In this document: one piece after another, positions 46,521-57,186 of the stretch | Position numbering within the stretch: position 1 is the stretch's first letter | Layout of the letters: every line of letters starts with the position of its first letter | NCBI GenBank assembly: GCA_023213395.1 | Contig: CM041465.1 | Coordinates: 3,906,001 to 3,970,000 of the forward strand | Source of the DNA: Cycas panzhihuaensis | Lineage: Eukaryota > Cycadophyta | Direction of reading: 5' to 3' | Length of the DNA stretch: 64,000 nucleotides | Translations under genes and position numbers: made by a program | Notes under the pieces: model-generated | Database searches by the model: none | Told to the model about the DNA's origin: nothing | Seen by the model: the letters and a program-made list of their open reading frames with translations, nothing else

Positions 46521-46861
46521 TACAACCTAATATTTATCTTTCCTCCACTGAAGCTAAATATAAAGTAGTTATCCATGCTACCACATAGTTGATTTGGCTT
46601 AGAAGGGTTCTTACTAAGCTTGGACTTCAACAAACTTTAACTACTATCCTCTATTGTAATAATCAAAGTGTGTTGATACACATAGAGATACAACATCACT
46701 TCATCCATGAACATGTTTAAAATGAGAAAGTTGACCTTGTGTACTAACATAGTAAAGACCAAGTGGCTAACATTTTCACTAAAACAGTTGGTAAGCCAAA
46801 GTTTGAAGAGTTCTAACATGATCTCAACATCACAATAAATAGAGTTGTTATTAAGGGAGGG
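46515..46861 (+). pseudogene. RNase H end of E joined across a deletion
   Basis: Directly after CLGHLNM the text becomes QPNIYLSSTEAKYKVVIHAT, then IWLRRVLTKLGLQQTL, CNNQSVL (DNQ Asp changed to Asn), IQHHFIHEHV and NIFTKTVGKPKFEEF, followed by the polypurine tract TTAAGGGAGGG at 46851-46861. The whole integrase core and RT, some 2.3 kb by comparison with D or F, are missing. The junction is at about 46515-46525. Confidence 0.8.
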
Positions 46862-47199
46862 TGTTAAAACATTAACAACAACCTCTTTTATTGTAAACTA
46901 ATGTATTTCATAATTTAATAAAATTAATGAAGGTGTTAGATCCATCTATTATACCAAACTATGTGGCGAATTAATGGTAATATTAGTCTATAAATTAGAC
47001 CTATTTATTAGCCACTGTATTGTACTTTTTCTCATGTATAAGATTTGATTGTACAATATGTATGGTATAATAAATTTTCTTATCATATCTTTTATCAATG
47101 AGTTTGTAATATTTTTTTATTAATTTTTCATCTCATCTTTATGTAAATCCTCTTGTAAATTATGTATGTTGTATTTTTTATCCTAATATAAAATTTACA
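46862..47199 (+). repeat. 3' LTR of E
   Basis: 338 bp, TGTTAAAACATTAAC to AAAATTTACA. Followed by TTGTC (47200-47204). Confidence 0.87.
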
Positions 47200-47204
47200 T
47201 TGTC

Positions 47205-49767
47205 ATGAGTACCTACTCATCTCCATTTCCACTCCTCACCTCTACTACCACCTCCTTTATGCCAAATGCCTAATGGATGGTGACAAAAGATTGAGTAGTA
47301 AATCTATCCATCTTTACTACCCTTAATGTATAAACAAACATAGCCATACTAGTAATCTCTCTAAGTTCAAGCCTCTTGAATCATAAAGACCATATGTGAA
47401 CTTATAAGGCACTTAAATATATAGGCTGTGGTTCTCCCTAAGGCCCAATGCCCTAAAAGTGGTTAAAAAACCATCATTGTGTTAATGTATAACATGATCT
47501 CCCTCTATGTCTTATCAATCAAATATCATCCAATTAGGCCCTCATGTTGGCCACTATCAATGACTCTTATTCTAATCTCTCCCCTGCCTTGCATCACCTC
47601 ATTGTATCCATCTAACTTTTAAGGAACTGAGTGAAGTTTCAGTGGTGAGTGATCAAAAATAGGATGGTGCATACAATCAATTTTTGCACCAATAGAACAA
47701 GAGTACCTAATAATTAACCTAAGTGACCCCCACATTGATCCCATAGACCTCCCCTATAAAAAAACCTAGTTATTATGATGTAAGCTTGATTGACATTAGT
47801 AAATGGTCCATTTCAAATTCACAAAAATAAATTTTTAGCCCATTTGAAATTGTACTACAAAGAAACTTATTTATGTCACAAGACTAACTTATACAAAACT
47901 TGTACAATGAAGATACTTCATGATACTATGGAGTTTTATAACTTTAAAGTACCACAAAATTCTTCATGTTACCATTGATTCCTAAAAATCCAATGATACC
48001 ATAAAATTCTTTATTGTATCATGGTCTTCTCATAGATCACAATATCATAAAGTTCATCATGATACCATGATAAACATCATGGTATCACAATCCATGAAAA
48101 ACCCATCCCACCAAGAATTTCACACCAAAAAAACCAATAAAGGTTTAAAATTTGAGCATCAAATCAAAATTTTAATCTAAAGAAAATCATAAGGGCTTTA
48201 AAATACCCTAGCCTAGCCACTGTTAGGGGTTCGATTGAATCATGTTGGGTAAAAATAATGATTTTGATGCAAGCCTCTAAAATTAACAAAAATTATAAAA
48301 ACTAGAAATTGAAATTATCTATAGATTTAGGCCTATTGGATTGAGTCCTTATTGGACTAATTGCCTACTATAGTCCTAATGAACATAGTAGCTTGTCAAA
48401 TAGAGTTTTTATATGCTTACAATCTCTTCTAAAGTGCAATGGGAAGTTAGAAAGGTTTTGCTGATTTTTAACTATTAAATGTGAAAATGAATATAAACTA
48501 AGATAAACACTTATTTTTATAATGCTTAAAACTAGACTTCCACATGCAAAAATTTGCCCTTGCAAGATCCATTAGGCCCTATTCTCTATTATCTTCCTTC
48601 TTAGAGGTTCATTTATACCATTGGTATGGTCAATTATTAGTGCACCTATTAGAATATTAATATTCTATCCTATGTTTTTACTTAGAGGTATCTTATATAT
48701 TATTAAAGGTCATGTGTGAGGACCCTTAATCTAATTAAGAATGACAGTTAGTATACATGTATTAGACCTCTTTATAAATTAGTTATATTTATATGAGAGG
48801 GAAACTCTCACCCATCAATTAAGGAGAATCATTCTCTTTTTAAAATTTCAACATGGTATTAGAGCAAGTCCTATAGGGACATTAAATATCATTTTTTTTA
48901 GGATGAGAAATTTGAATAAGAAGGAGACTAAGGCTCAAAACAAAATTTTTTCAAGGAAGATCACTCTAGAAAACCCTGTATGGATATGTATAATCTTATA
49001 TGACCAAAATTTAAAGTACTCAAATAGCTACAAAATTTTATCGACAAAAATATTTTGATAAGTCTATTATCCTAAAGACTCAACTACAAATTCAACCTCT
49101 ATAAGCAGGAAATCATAGAAAACTAAGGATGTAGGTTTGGAATTTCTTCTACTATTTAATCTCTTTTTTTGTTTTTAATTTAGTCACTACAATTGGTCTA
49201 AAAGTATTCCTTAGGGCATAGGCATTTTATCAAGTACAGTTGGCTAAGAGATTTTGAGAAATTTGTATGTTATGAATAAAAATGTAGTTTAAACCCTAAT
49301 CACTGATTTTACTTTTAGGTCATTTTCTTATTAAATGAAAAGTCTAATCTAAATTTTATTTGTAGATTCTACTAGGTGTTGAAGAGATCTACGTTTTGAG
49401 AGGGTCCTTTTTAAATTTTGTATATCTATACTTTTTTATATAATAGTATGGTCATATAATCTTGACTTTCTATAGTTAAAAAATAGAGTTTTTTTTAATT
49501 TTCTTTATTGTGTCTTATATAATAACCCTTATTTACTTATTAGGAGAGTTAAATAAATTAATTAGAGAAAATTATACAACTTAGACAATTAAAATGAAGG
49601 GTATTTTAGTTTCCAACAATGCCTGGGGTATAGTCACTAAAAAGAAAATTAAAACTAGTTGCCACAAATATTGTAAGGCTTGCTAATTAGGAGAAAAGAG
49701 ATAGAGATGTAGTGGTAATCATTACATTGTCCATAAGTGATTCTATTTTAACTCATATAAGTAAAGC
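47205..49767. repeat. Tandem duplication unit B, right part
   Basis: Homologous to 30805-33707 of unit A. It lacks about 360 bp present in A (31396-31750). It contains the CATGGTATC cluster (47910-48110), the copia LTR (48647-48853), primer-binding site (48854-48865), leader, and the start of gag up to 49767. There the LINE begins, and the remaining ~340 bp of the unit are absent. Confidence 0.85.
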
Positions 49768-49929
49768 CTCTTCCTTTCTTTTTTTCTTGATGTGGTTAAA
49801 ATAAATGAGGGGATTAAAATGGGACCCCAACCCCTATACAAAATCTTCCAGATTAGTTACAAAGATTTGTCGTGACAAGCCCATGGACTAGCTACCCAAA
49901 AATACCTAACTTATCATATTACCTACCTC

Positions 49930-50400
49930 AACTAGAACAACCCCTAGATCTTTCCTAACTAGACCCACAATCTCCTTGGGAAAGTCTACCCTCCACACTA
50001 CATTTCTTCTGAGCTAAACCCCCTAGTTTTCTAGCTAATTAGCTACCTTATTACCCTCCTTATAGATGTGGTTCACTTGAATATATTCTCTCCATTGAAG
50101 AGATATCTTCACATCATTAATCATGCCTTTATGCTTCTAATCTGGTTCTACTTTCCCACTAATCAATTTTATCACATTAAAGGAATCCCCTTCCACTATT
50201 ACTCTCAAGAATCCCTCTCTGGTTACTAGATCGATAGCTCTACACATCACCTCAATCTCATCCCTATGATTTGTTTGAGTGTCATAGTAATTAGCGAAGG
50301 CCCATAGCACCTTGCCTTCTCTATCTTTGCAGAGCCCACCACTCCCCACCTTATCGAGGTTACCTTTTGATGCTCCATCGAAGTTTACTTTAACCCAACC
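49930..50400 (-). pseudogene. LINE ORF2, plant-type RNase H
   Basis: Reads VNFDGASKGNLDKVGSGGLC, KDREGKVLWAFANYYDTQ, DEIEVMCRAIDLVTREGFLR and VIVEGDSFNVIKLISGKV. The D-E-D residues (FDGA, IE, EGDS) are all present. The C-terminal HIYKEGNKVAN follows after one stop. The domain resembles the RVT_3 family of plant LINEs and of related host proteins; the RT context shows LINE origin. Confidence 0.83.
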
Positions 50401-50459
50401 CTCTACTAGGAGATGCCATGTTGCCTACCTCTTTGTCTCCACCTTTACTTTGAGGTTCT

Positions 50460-50930
50460 TCAAACCCTACTTTGTGAGAATCTTCCTTTCCTTAGAATGG
50501 ATAAAACACTCTTCCTTCTCCTTAAGAGTCTCTTTTACAGTAGCAATAATGATCCCAAATAGTTTTGAATCCTTCATTCTTTTATCTTGGAAGATGCACC
50601 TATTCCTTTCTTTCCATATATTCCATAACATCATGGGTAAAGAGATTATCCACAAGGAACTTAGGGTCCTACTCCTATAGGGGCTTACCCAGGCATAGGC
50701 TAGTTCTTTTACAGGCCCTAATGGTACCCAAGTTACCCCAAAGAAGCTCCATAGCTTCATCTACACCTCCCTGGTATAGGAGTAATGCAAGAAAATGTGA
50801 TCCATAGACTCATCCTCTTGAAGGCAAAGAATACATCTATTCGCCATTGAGAAACCTCTTTTCCTTAGATTATCTAAGGTAGGAATCTTATTCTTGAGAC
50901 AGAGACACTAAAAAATGGCTACCTTGGGAA
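50460..50930 (-). pseudogene. LINE ORF2, zf-RVT region
   Basis: Reads KNKIPTLDNLRKRGFSMANR, CILCLQEDESMDHI, LHYSYTREV, then LWSFFGVTWVPLGPVKELAY and MMLWNIWKERNRCIFQDKRM. The Cys pair and His of zf-RVT remain; the later Cys (usually HC.. before the Trp) is Tyr. Confidence 0.82.
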
Positions 50931-51289
50931 TTAACCCCATTTTCTAGACTCCCCCAAGCATTTTGTTTTTATTTATAATTTTTTAGAGATTAGAAACAGG
51001 TAACTAAATTTGACTGTGTAGTTCCTTAAGGGGGAGGCATGCCAAAATAGAGAGTCATTTTTAGGAAATCTAGGAATGTATACTCTATTTATCTCATTCC
51101 TATAGGTTTCCATTTATTGTTGTCACTTGAATTCATGGAGTATTTCTTCAAAACATATCCATTTCTTCACATCCTCCTAATCCTCATAGTAGCCCTTCAC
51201 CCTTTTACCATAGATACTTTCGTAAACAACCTGAATAGGCATGGAGGTAGGTATCTATTCAATTGGGTATGGCCACACTAAGTATCCTC

Positions 51290-51750
51290 CTAGAAATTAA
51301 TATTCTTTTCATCCCTTAAGCACCAATATGTATCTAAAGCCAACATCTTCCTCGCATAATTTAAACTCCTCCAAATTGTAGATCCTTGCTTCCCTAGGGT
51401 ATTATACTTTAAGAACTGATTATCTCTAAGATATTTTTGAGCAACAATCTTACACCAGGACCTCTCCTCCTTTATTTCAAGGCTCCACCCCAATTTGGCA
51501 ACTAAAGCTCTATTGAAATAATCAATATACTTGATGTTCAAGCTGCCCACCCCTTTAGGGAGGCAAACTTTCTCCCATGACACTAAATAAATTCTCTTCT
51601 TATCCTTAGCCCTAGACCATAAGAATCTTTTTTGAATAAACTCAAGAGCATTTATAACCTTCCCTGGGCACCTAAACAAAGATAACATATAGGTAGGTAT
51701 GTTCTAGAGAGATGCCACTAATAGTTGAAGTTTCCCTACCTAACTTAATT
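51290..51750 (-). pseudogene. LINE ORF2, end of reverse transcriptase
   Basis: Minus strand: VGKLQLLVASL, a stop, IPTYMLSLFRCPGKVINALE, then KRFLWSRAKDKKRIYLVSWE, VCLPKGVGSLNIKYIDYFNR and ALVAKLGWSLEIKEERSWCK. This is the thumb region of plant LINE reverse transcriptases (LS.AGK..L...L..IPTYxMS.F, W..VC.PK..GGLG). One block of 132 codons (51688-51290) is stop-free. Confidence 0.85.
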
Positions 51751-51950
51751 GGTGGTGTTCTAAGAGGTTCTTGGGTTTGATCCTTAGCAAGGTCATCAAA
51801 AAGATGGTTTGGGCCCAGGAAGGATCTAACCTTAATATCTCTTAGTTCCTTTTCATGTTTAAAGTTAGGAAACATAAAGCTCAAGAAGACCTAAAGGACC
51901 ATCTTTGCCTAACTCCTAAGGAGGAGTCTTCGCCTAGTAGTGTCATCTAC

Positions 51951-53555
51951 CTAAGTATGAGTGAATATGACAAAAGATGTGGATGTAAAATGGGGTGATA
52001 AAATCCACTAACCTACATGACTTGATGAAGGAGTTCTAAGTTCAAAACTACACTTATAATATCCTTAATGTCCTCCCTAGGGATTCCTCTCCTGTGATTG
52101 TTTCAACTTTTTGAGTTTTACTAAGATGTGAGAAAAGCTAAGCTAATGGAAAAATAGTTTGTCTTGTTTTGGTTTCTAGGCTTTTATATAATTGCAAAGA
52201 TATGTAGCTGAGAGAGTAGGACAATACAACCAAAGAAACTACAAGATCAAACTCACATAAATCTTTTTATTTTTTTGTTTTCTTAGTTTTAAATCAAAAG
52301 CAAACAAAGTAGAAACTATGCATATAAGTTCCTTTTTCTTTTTTTTCTTTGTTTTTCAAAATGAAATATGTGCATGTAACTATGAGATGGCTTTCCTACA
52401 TGTACACTTTACTTCAAAAGAGATGGTACTATTCAAAATCTGATTTTTTGTTTTTAATTTTTAATGTAAATCTCTTTTCAGAAAATCAATCAACATGTGT
52501 AAAGAAAATTAATCCACATGTTTCATATTCCTTTTCATGCAATCTATTTCTCTAAAAAGATAATGAAATAATGCACTCTCTTAAGAGAAATTACTGTTGT
52601 TTTATCTGATAATTTTTAGACCTATGAGATGATAGACAAACCATAAATCTAAATAATAATCATCTATACAGACTAGTGACCAAAGGTTCTATCGCAATTA
52701 GAGTAGTAAGAGCTCCAAAAGGATCCTCGAACCTAACATAAAACTAAAATCAAAGATACTTTAACCAAACAACATTTTTAACTTTTTATTTTCAAGATAA
52801 AAAGAACTAACTTGAAAATAAAAGTTCATGCAATCACTGATATAAGATAAAAACTTCTTTTCTATTATAAAGAATGCCTCAAAATGGTAGTTTTCTTTTC
52901 AATTGACTAACTTTCCCACACTCTTTCCTTTAAAGCAAGATCAAATAAGGAAGAATTAACAATCTAAAGAGGTCAAACTAGAGCCAAAAAATAGCAAAAG
53001 AGAACAACAATCTAACTGAAATATAAACTGCTATGAGAGAGTGGGAAGGAGTAGCTAGATATATGGTGGAGAGATAACCATGTCCCACCCTAGTCTATCC
53101 TTAAGGAACCCCACAAAGGGCTGACCTTTCAGTGTATATTTTAGTATCCAAAATCAAAATGATAGTGCAACAGTAATCAGTCAGGGAAAAGAAAATATTT
53201 TAAGCCAAAATTACCTTTAAAACACCATAAAATAAGTTTGAAATTCAATAGGAAAGATTTTACTAAAGCAAGAGAATTTTGAAGCATGAAACTAATGAAG
53301 ATCTAAGAAAATAGAAGCTTAGACCATCAACAATTGAATAGTAGCAACACAACAACAAAACTTCTTCAAGATTTCAGCCAATAATCTTGATAAAATCAAG
53401 TCTTTAAACTCACAATAACAATCCTTAAGAAATCTCTAAAAAAAACTCTAAACTTTTCACAATACTAGCCTCAAATCATTTCTTCTCTTCTAATTTATAA
53501 TCAAAACTAACTCTTTAATACTTATGGGCATTAAAGGCATCAAATCCCACCAAAT
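51951..53555. other. No gene seen
   Basis: A-rich sequence with scattered pyrimidine runs. No family motif, LTR or tandem repeat was recognised. Confidence 0.45.
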
Positions 53556-53700
53556 CTAGGTGGTGGAATGCAAAAATTTTGGTGTTCTGCCAAAATTTTC
53601 ATTGCATGATAGTGAAAAATGTGATCAGTCGTATTTTTCACCTACCAAAAATACGACTTTATTCTAAAAATGTGATTGGTCACGTTTTTGATAGTGTGAA
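53540..53700. repeat. Three adjacent small hairpins
   Basis: GCAAAAATTTTGG pairs with CCAAAATTTTCATTGC around a 7-base loop. GTCGTATTTTT (53628-53638) pairs perfectly with AAAAATACGAC (53647-53657). AAAAATGTGA pairs with TCACGTTTTT with one wobble. The last two share the phrase AAAAATGTGAT and look like a duplicated unit of ~53 bp. Confidence 0.75.
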
Positions 53701-54415
53701 AATTGTGATTTCAGTAAAGTAAAAATTTAATCAAAAAATGATAAAAATTAATATTTAATAAGGATTTAATCATAAAAATGACTTTATTAAAGAGTAAGTA
53801 AGCCCATAATGAGGTAAAATACATTAAGTACAAGCCCAAAACTAATAAACAACAAAATTGTGGGTGAAATCTTAAAAGAGATACCAAATTTTGAAAGAAG
53901 AATAAGGTTAAGTTGATCATAAAGAAAACTTTGATGCCATAGTTTACGTTATTAGTAGGTAATGATAAAAATACAAACCACATCAACATTCATCACATTT
54001 CATTAATAAAAAATCATGTATTAGTTTAATAAAACATCACCTAATTCATCAAGTACAATCATCATCAATCAATTACCTTTTATGAAACCATATAGAACAT
54101 GTACCAACTTATGAATATAATTCAAATATAAGTGAAGAGGCTAGGTTTTAGTGAAACATTTGCCTCCTTGGCACTCGAGACTCCTATTCTAAAAAGAGCA
54201 ATAAGATAGTGAGAGGTGGTAATGATGTAGATATTTGTTGCCCTGGTGAAAGTGATAGGAATTAGATGAAATATATGGATGATGATGTAATACTATTCTA
54301 TAACCTAAGATGAAATAGAATTTATACGACAACTAGAATCAACAAGATTCTTGCTAGTAAGTCTACTTAAGAAAGGCTAAGTAACTTTGACTCAAATACA
54401 ATTATTTATACCTAT
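53701..54415. other. No gene seen
   Basis: AT-rich stretch. The minus-strand open frame at 53711-53989 is hydrophobic, Phe/Leu-rich and matches nothing; it is best read as T-rich noise. Confidence 0.45.
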
Positions 54416-54418
54416 TAC

Positions 54419-54685
54419 AAGGACTGGGCAGCTAATCCCTACAAATCCTACCTAAAAGGACTAGGTATATAACATCAAAAAAGGCCCATATCTATATGTC
54501 TCACCCAAAAGGACTAGGCACCTTATTATTATAAATATATTCAAAAGGACTAGGTATCAAAAAACATTAATAGCTTACCTAATACCCACAAACTAGATAG
54601 GATTTTCACCAAATGAATGGTACCTAATACCCACAAATTGGATGTGCCACTACATCACCAAATACCCACAAACTAGATGGGCCAC
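54419..54685. repeat. Two interleaved short repeat families
   Basis: AAAAGGACTAGG occurs at about 54455, 54508 and 54541, with a related CAAGGACTGGGCA at 54419. CCTAATACCCACAAACTAGAT or close forms occur at about 54576, 54620 and 54655, with ~40 bp period. Confidence 0.8.
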
Positions 54686-54700
54686 TACTATACTCCTGGT

Positions 54701-55040
54701 CATAGTTTGTCTCTCATTAACCATGCATCAGAGGGCAGTCTTTTTACTAGAGCAAAAAGGATGGACTGTCATAGTTTATCGGCTCATTAACAAGTGACTT
54801 TTCAGAGGAAACCCATCATAGTTTAGCCTCATTAATGGGGTGAAGGCTTTCAAAGGCTAATTATAATCTTTTAACCTCATTAATAATCAGCTTCAGAGGG
54901 ATCCCTATCATAGTTTAGGCTCATTAATGAGTATGGAGGCCTCAGACCATAAATCCTAACATAGTTTTAACTTATTAATATGCGAAAGGAGTTTCACATC
55001 ATAGGTCTTATCATAATTTAGACTTATTAACAAGCTGATG
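54701..55040. repeat. Seven-copy decayed tandem array, 46-51 bp unit
   Basis: The core TCATAGTTTAGSCTCATTAA recurs at about 54701, 54770, 54817, 54863, 54909, 54960 and 55011. A second element CTTCAGAGGG or a decayed form separates copies. Spacing after the first is 46-51 bp. Such arrays upstream of a TATA box are seen in LTR U3 regions and in some plant promoters. Confidence 0.82.
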
Positions 55041-55320
55041 AAAGCTTAGAGTTTAGTCCCCATGAAGGTAAATACCAAAGATCAATACATGAAGTAGGAT
55101 CCAGTAATCCATTAGACCTCCATGGGAGAAGAATAGTTCAAATAATCCCCTTTTCATAATGAAACAATAACTTGACCTCATCAAAGCAAGAGCATGTATT
55201 TTGGGAATTTCAATGTTAACTTGATGAGAGTAATGATCAAATAATGGTGCATTTTACTTTGATGAAGTCAATGGGTAGTATAGAAGATTCAACAGGAAAA
55301 AAGGGTAAAAAGGGCCCCTT

Positions 55321-55330
55321 TATATAAAGG
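55321..55330 (+). promoter_or_regulatory. Candidate TATA box
   Basis: TATATAAAGG, preceded by GGGCCCCTT. It lies ~280 bp after the tandem array and ~110 bp before an ATG at 55471. Position fits a core promoter, but there is no direct evidence of transcription. Confidence 0.5.
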
Positions 55331-55349
55331 AAAACTGATGAAAATTAAC

Positions 55350-55496
55350 TTCATTTTCACAGATGAGGGGAGGAGAAAACAAGAGATCTTGAGGTGATCT
55401 CTTTGCTTTTTGGAGAGACCATAAACTCTTTTGGATAGGGGATCAACTCTATAGAGTCTTAGGGATTGAGATGGAGCAGAGAGTAAGATACCTGGT
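55350..55496 (+). pseudogene. Candidate first exon of an unrecognised gene
   Basis: Between the TATA box and ACCTG/GTGAGT (a near-perfect plant donor) at 55496 lies sequence with ATGGAGCAGAGAGTAAGATA at 55471, a possible start of coding. If right, intron one runs from 55497 to before 55847 and contains the 20 bp tandem repeat. The link to the reading frames below is inference. Confidence 0.3.
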
Positions 55497-55670
55497 GAGT
55501 AGAATGCTTTAATGCTTTTTATTTTTTCATTTTTTAATGAAAAATACGAAAATACAGTGTAAAAAGTACATGTACTAAACTAAAAACATGATTTCCAAAT
55601 GAAAAATACAATAAACCAGTGAAAAACATGACTTTAGTATTTAGGCCATTGAAAGAGGTTACAATATTTG

Positions 55671-55750
55671 CTATGAAATCATGTTTTTCACTATGAATCT
55701 ATATTTTTCACTGTGAAATTATGTTTTTCACAATGAAATTATGTTTTTCG
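55671..55750. repeat. Exact 4 x 20 bp tandem repeat
   Basis: Four 20-base units with no indels: CTATGAAATCATGTTTTTCA, CTATGAATCTATATTTTTCA, CTGTGAAATTATGTTTTTCA, CAATGAAATTATGTTTTTCG. Related phrases (GTGAAAAACATG) occur just upstream on the opposite strand. Confidence 0.92.
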
Positions 55751-55846
55751 ATCTAATGAACATATTTTTGAGATTTTAACAAATAAAACTTCAAAAACAT
55801 GGAGTTTTTAAGTTAAAAATATTATTGATAGACTAAAACTATTACA

Positions 55847-57074
55847 ATGAAAGCCCTGGAGAGAGTGGAGACTCATGAGAATGAGGGAGTTACCATCAGA
55901 GAGCTCATTAGCCAGCAGGATGAGGTGAGATAGAGGATACTATGAGTTTGTGAACTAGCAAGAGTAAGTGCATCGACCTAGCTCATGATAGAGCATGAGA
56001 TCCTACATGATTTCATGAGATGTTGGATCCCAAAATGTAATGTATTCAGAGTTTGAGTGATCGGGGACCTAGAGACCACTCTGAGAGATGTAGGGGGGAT
56101 CTTAGGTGTCATCTAGCATACACAAAGAGTACGCCTTGTTAGGATGACAGATCAGACACAGATGGTGTGAAACAGTTACTTAACAGGATTTACTGATCAA
56201 ATAGATCAATATAGGATCTCTATTGAGGCCATCAAGATAGTAGGGGATGTTCTAGTAGTGAAGAGGATCATCACCCTTATCATCATGTACTAGATAGCTA
56301 GAATGCAGAACTTTATGGGGATCCTAGTTTAATGGATAGGTATTGTAAGACAATGTGAGGAGGGCATCCCGATCAACTAGAGGTAGTATGTAGTAGATAT
56401 CATTAACCACTAGCTATCGAGGATCCATAGGATAGGGGGGGGGGCTTCTCTTATAGTTCCATCCTCATGTGTTAGATCTATAATCATATTCTATTGATAC
56501 AACCACGGGGAGAACCAAGAGCATTGACATTGATGGATCTAAGAATAAACAGGTGGTATATGAGATCTCAGATCCATAATATACCAACCATTATCATGAG
56601 GATGACACATAGTCCCCTCCTTAGAAGGATGATAAGGAGGCAACTAATCGAGGATGTGTATACTAGGCTCCCAATGTGGAGCAATAATGAGATGGATATT
56701 GTAGAGAGAGTAGTAGTAGAGGAGGCTCTAGTAGTAGGGAGAGGGAGAGGGGGAGGATGTGACAGAGGAGCATGCAATGGTAGAGGTATTAGGAGAGGAG
56801 AGTAGGTGAGATGAGGAGGTAGAGGAGGTGCCTCCTCTAGTGGTCGAGTAGGGAGTAGTCAATAGGTGCTCGGATGAGAGGTTGAGTACCTATAGGGGGG
56901 AGAGGGGGCTTCATTTAGAGCATGGAGCTAGGATCTATAGATAAGTAGGGTAGGGATAGAGGGAGTGGAGCTAGCAAGGGAGGAGCTACATAGAGGGCTC
57001 GCTAGGAGCTATAGGGAAGAGAGTTACCACCAACAGGGGAGGTACTAGGTGGAGAGCTAGTAGGAGGATCTCTA
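55847..57074 (+). pseudogene. Decayed coding region, unknown family (exon 2)
   Basis: From the ATG at 55847 one frame is protein-like for ~200 codons: ALERVETHENEGVTIRELIS, IEHEILHDFMRCWIPKCNVF, DLETTLRDVGGILGV, TDQIDQYRISIEAIKIVGDV. It carries about a dozen stops, most at TAG and several TGA. After a G8 run near 56440 the frame shifts; the hydrophilic frame then reads YEISDP, stop, YTNHYHEDDT and SSSRGGSSSRERERGR, an Arg/Ser/Gly-rich part. The pattern W.P....F......TL.DV..ILG is faintly like plant mobile domain or DUF7745-type proteins, but I would not assign it. The + strand from 56600 to 57070 is strongly purine-rich. Confidence 0.4.
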
Positions 57075-57186
57075 GGTATGTGATTTAATTGGTTTATTTT
57101 CTTACATCACATTATATTCCTTTGATTTTAAGGATCTTTTTTCTTTTTGAGGGATTGATCATAGATAGCATGTTTTCTGTTGGATA

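Larger units (their letters stand above)
35156..47199 (+). mobile_element. Copia element E, internally deleted and hosting element F
   Basis: Bounded by 339 and 338 bp LTRs with a perfect 5 bp target duplication. The leader is 35507-37376, then element F (37377-44727), then gag, zinc knuckle, protease, gag-pre-integrase and, after a deletion, the end of RNase H, polypurine tract and 3' LTR. Integrase and RT are gone. Protein and leader similarity show it to be of the same family as A1 (minus strand) and A2. Without F it would be about 4.7 kb. Confidence 0.9.
49770..51950 (-). mobile_element. 5'-truncated LINE (non-LTR retrotransposon)
   Basis: The minus strand carries the C-terminal end of a plant L1-type ORF2: end of RT, zf-RVT zinc region and an RNase H domain, then a short 3' tail and an A-rich end (AAGAAAAAAAGAAAGG, complement of 49772-49787). 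5' truncation is usual for LINEs. The insertion lies in the gag of unit B. I could not find a target duplication. The 5' limit (about 51950) is approximate. Confidence 0.85.

Noticed and set aside
29757-49767. Units A and B as the two LTRs of one giant element
   Set aside because: They are directly adjacent with no internal region between them, their ends lack TG...CA, and unit A ends in the middle of a gag.
50312-50807. Plus-strand frames opposite the LINE
   Set aside because: The minus strand has zf-RVT and RNase H motifs; the plus frames are shadows.
53711-53989. 92-codon minus-strand frame rich in Phe and Leu
   Set aside because: Translation of A-rich DNA; no domain or homologous second copy.
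56494-56805. Stop-free 103-codon frame ending in an Arg/Gly-rich tail
   Set aside because: The neighbouring frame has the more protein-like composition with deamination-type stops, and this frame starts without ATG. It is probably a shadow.
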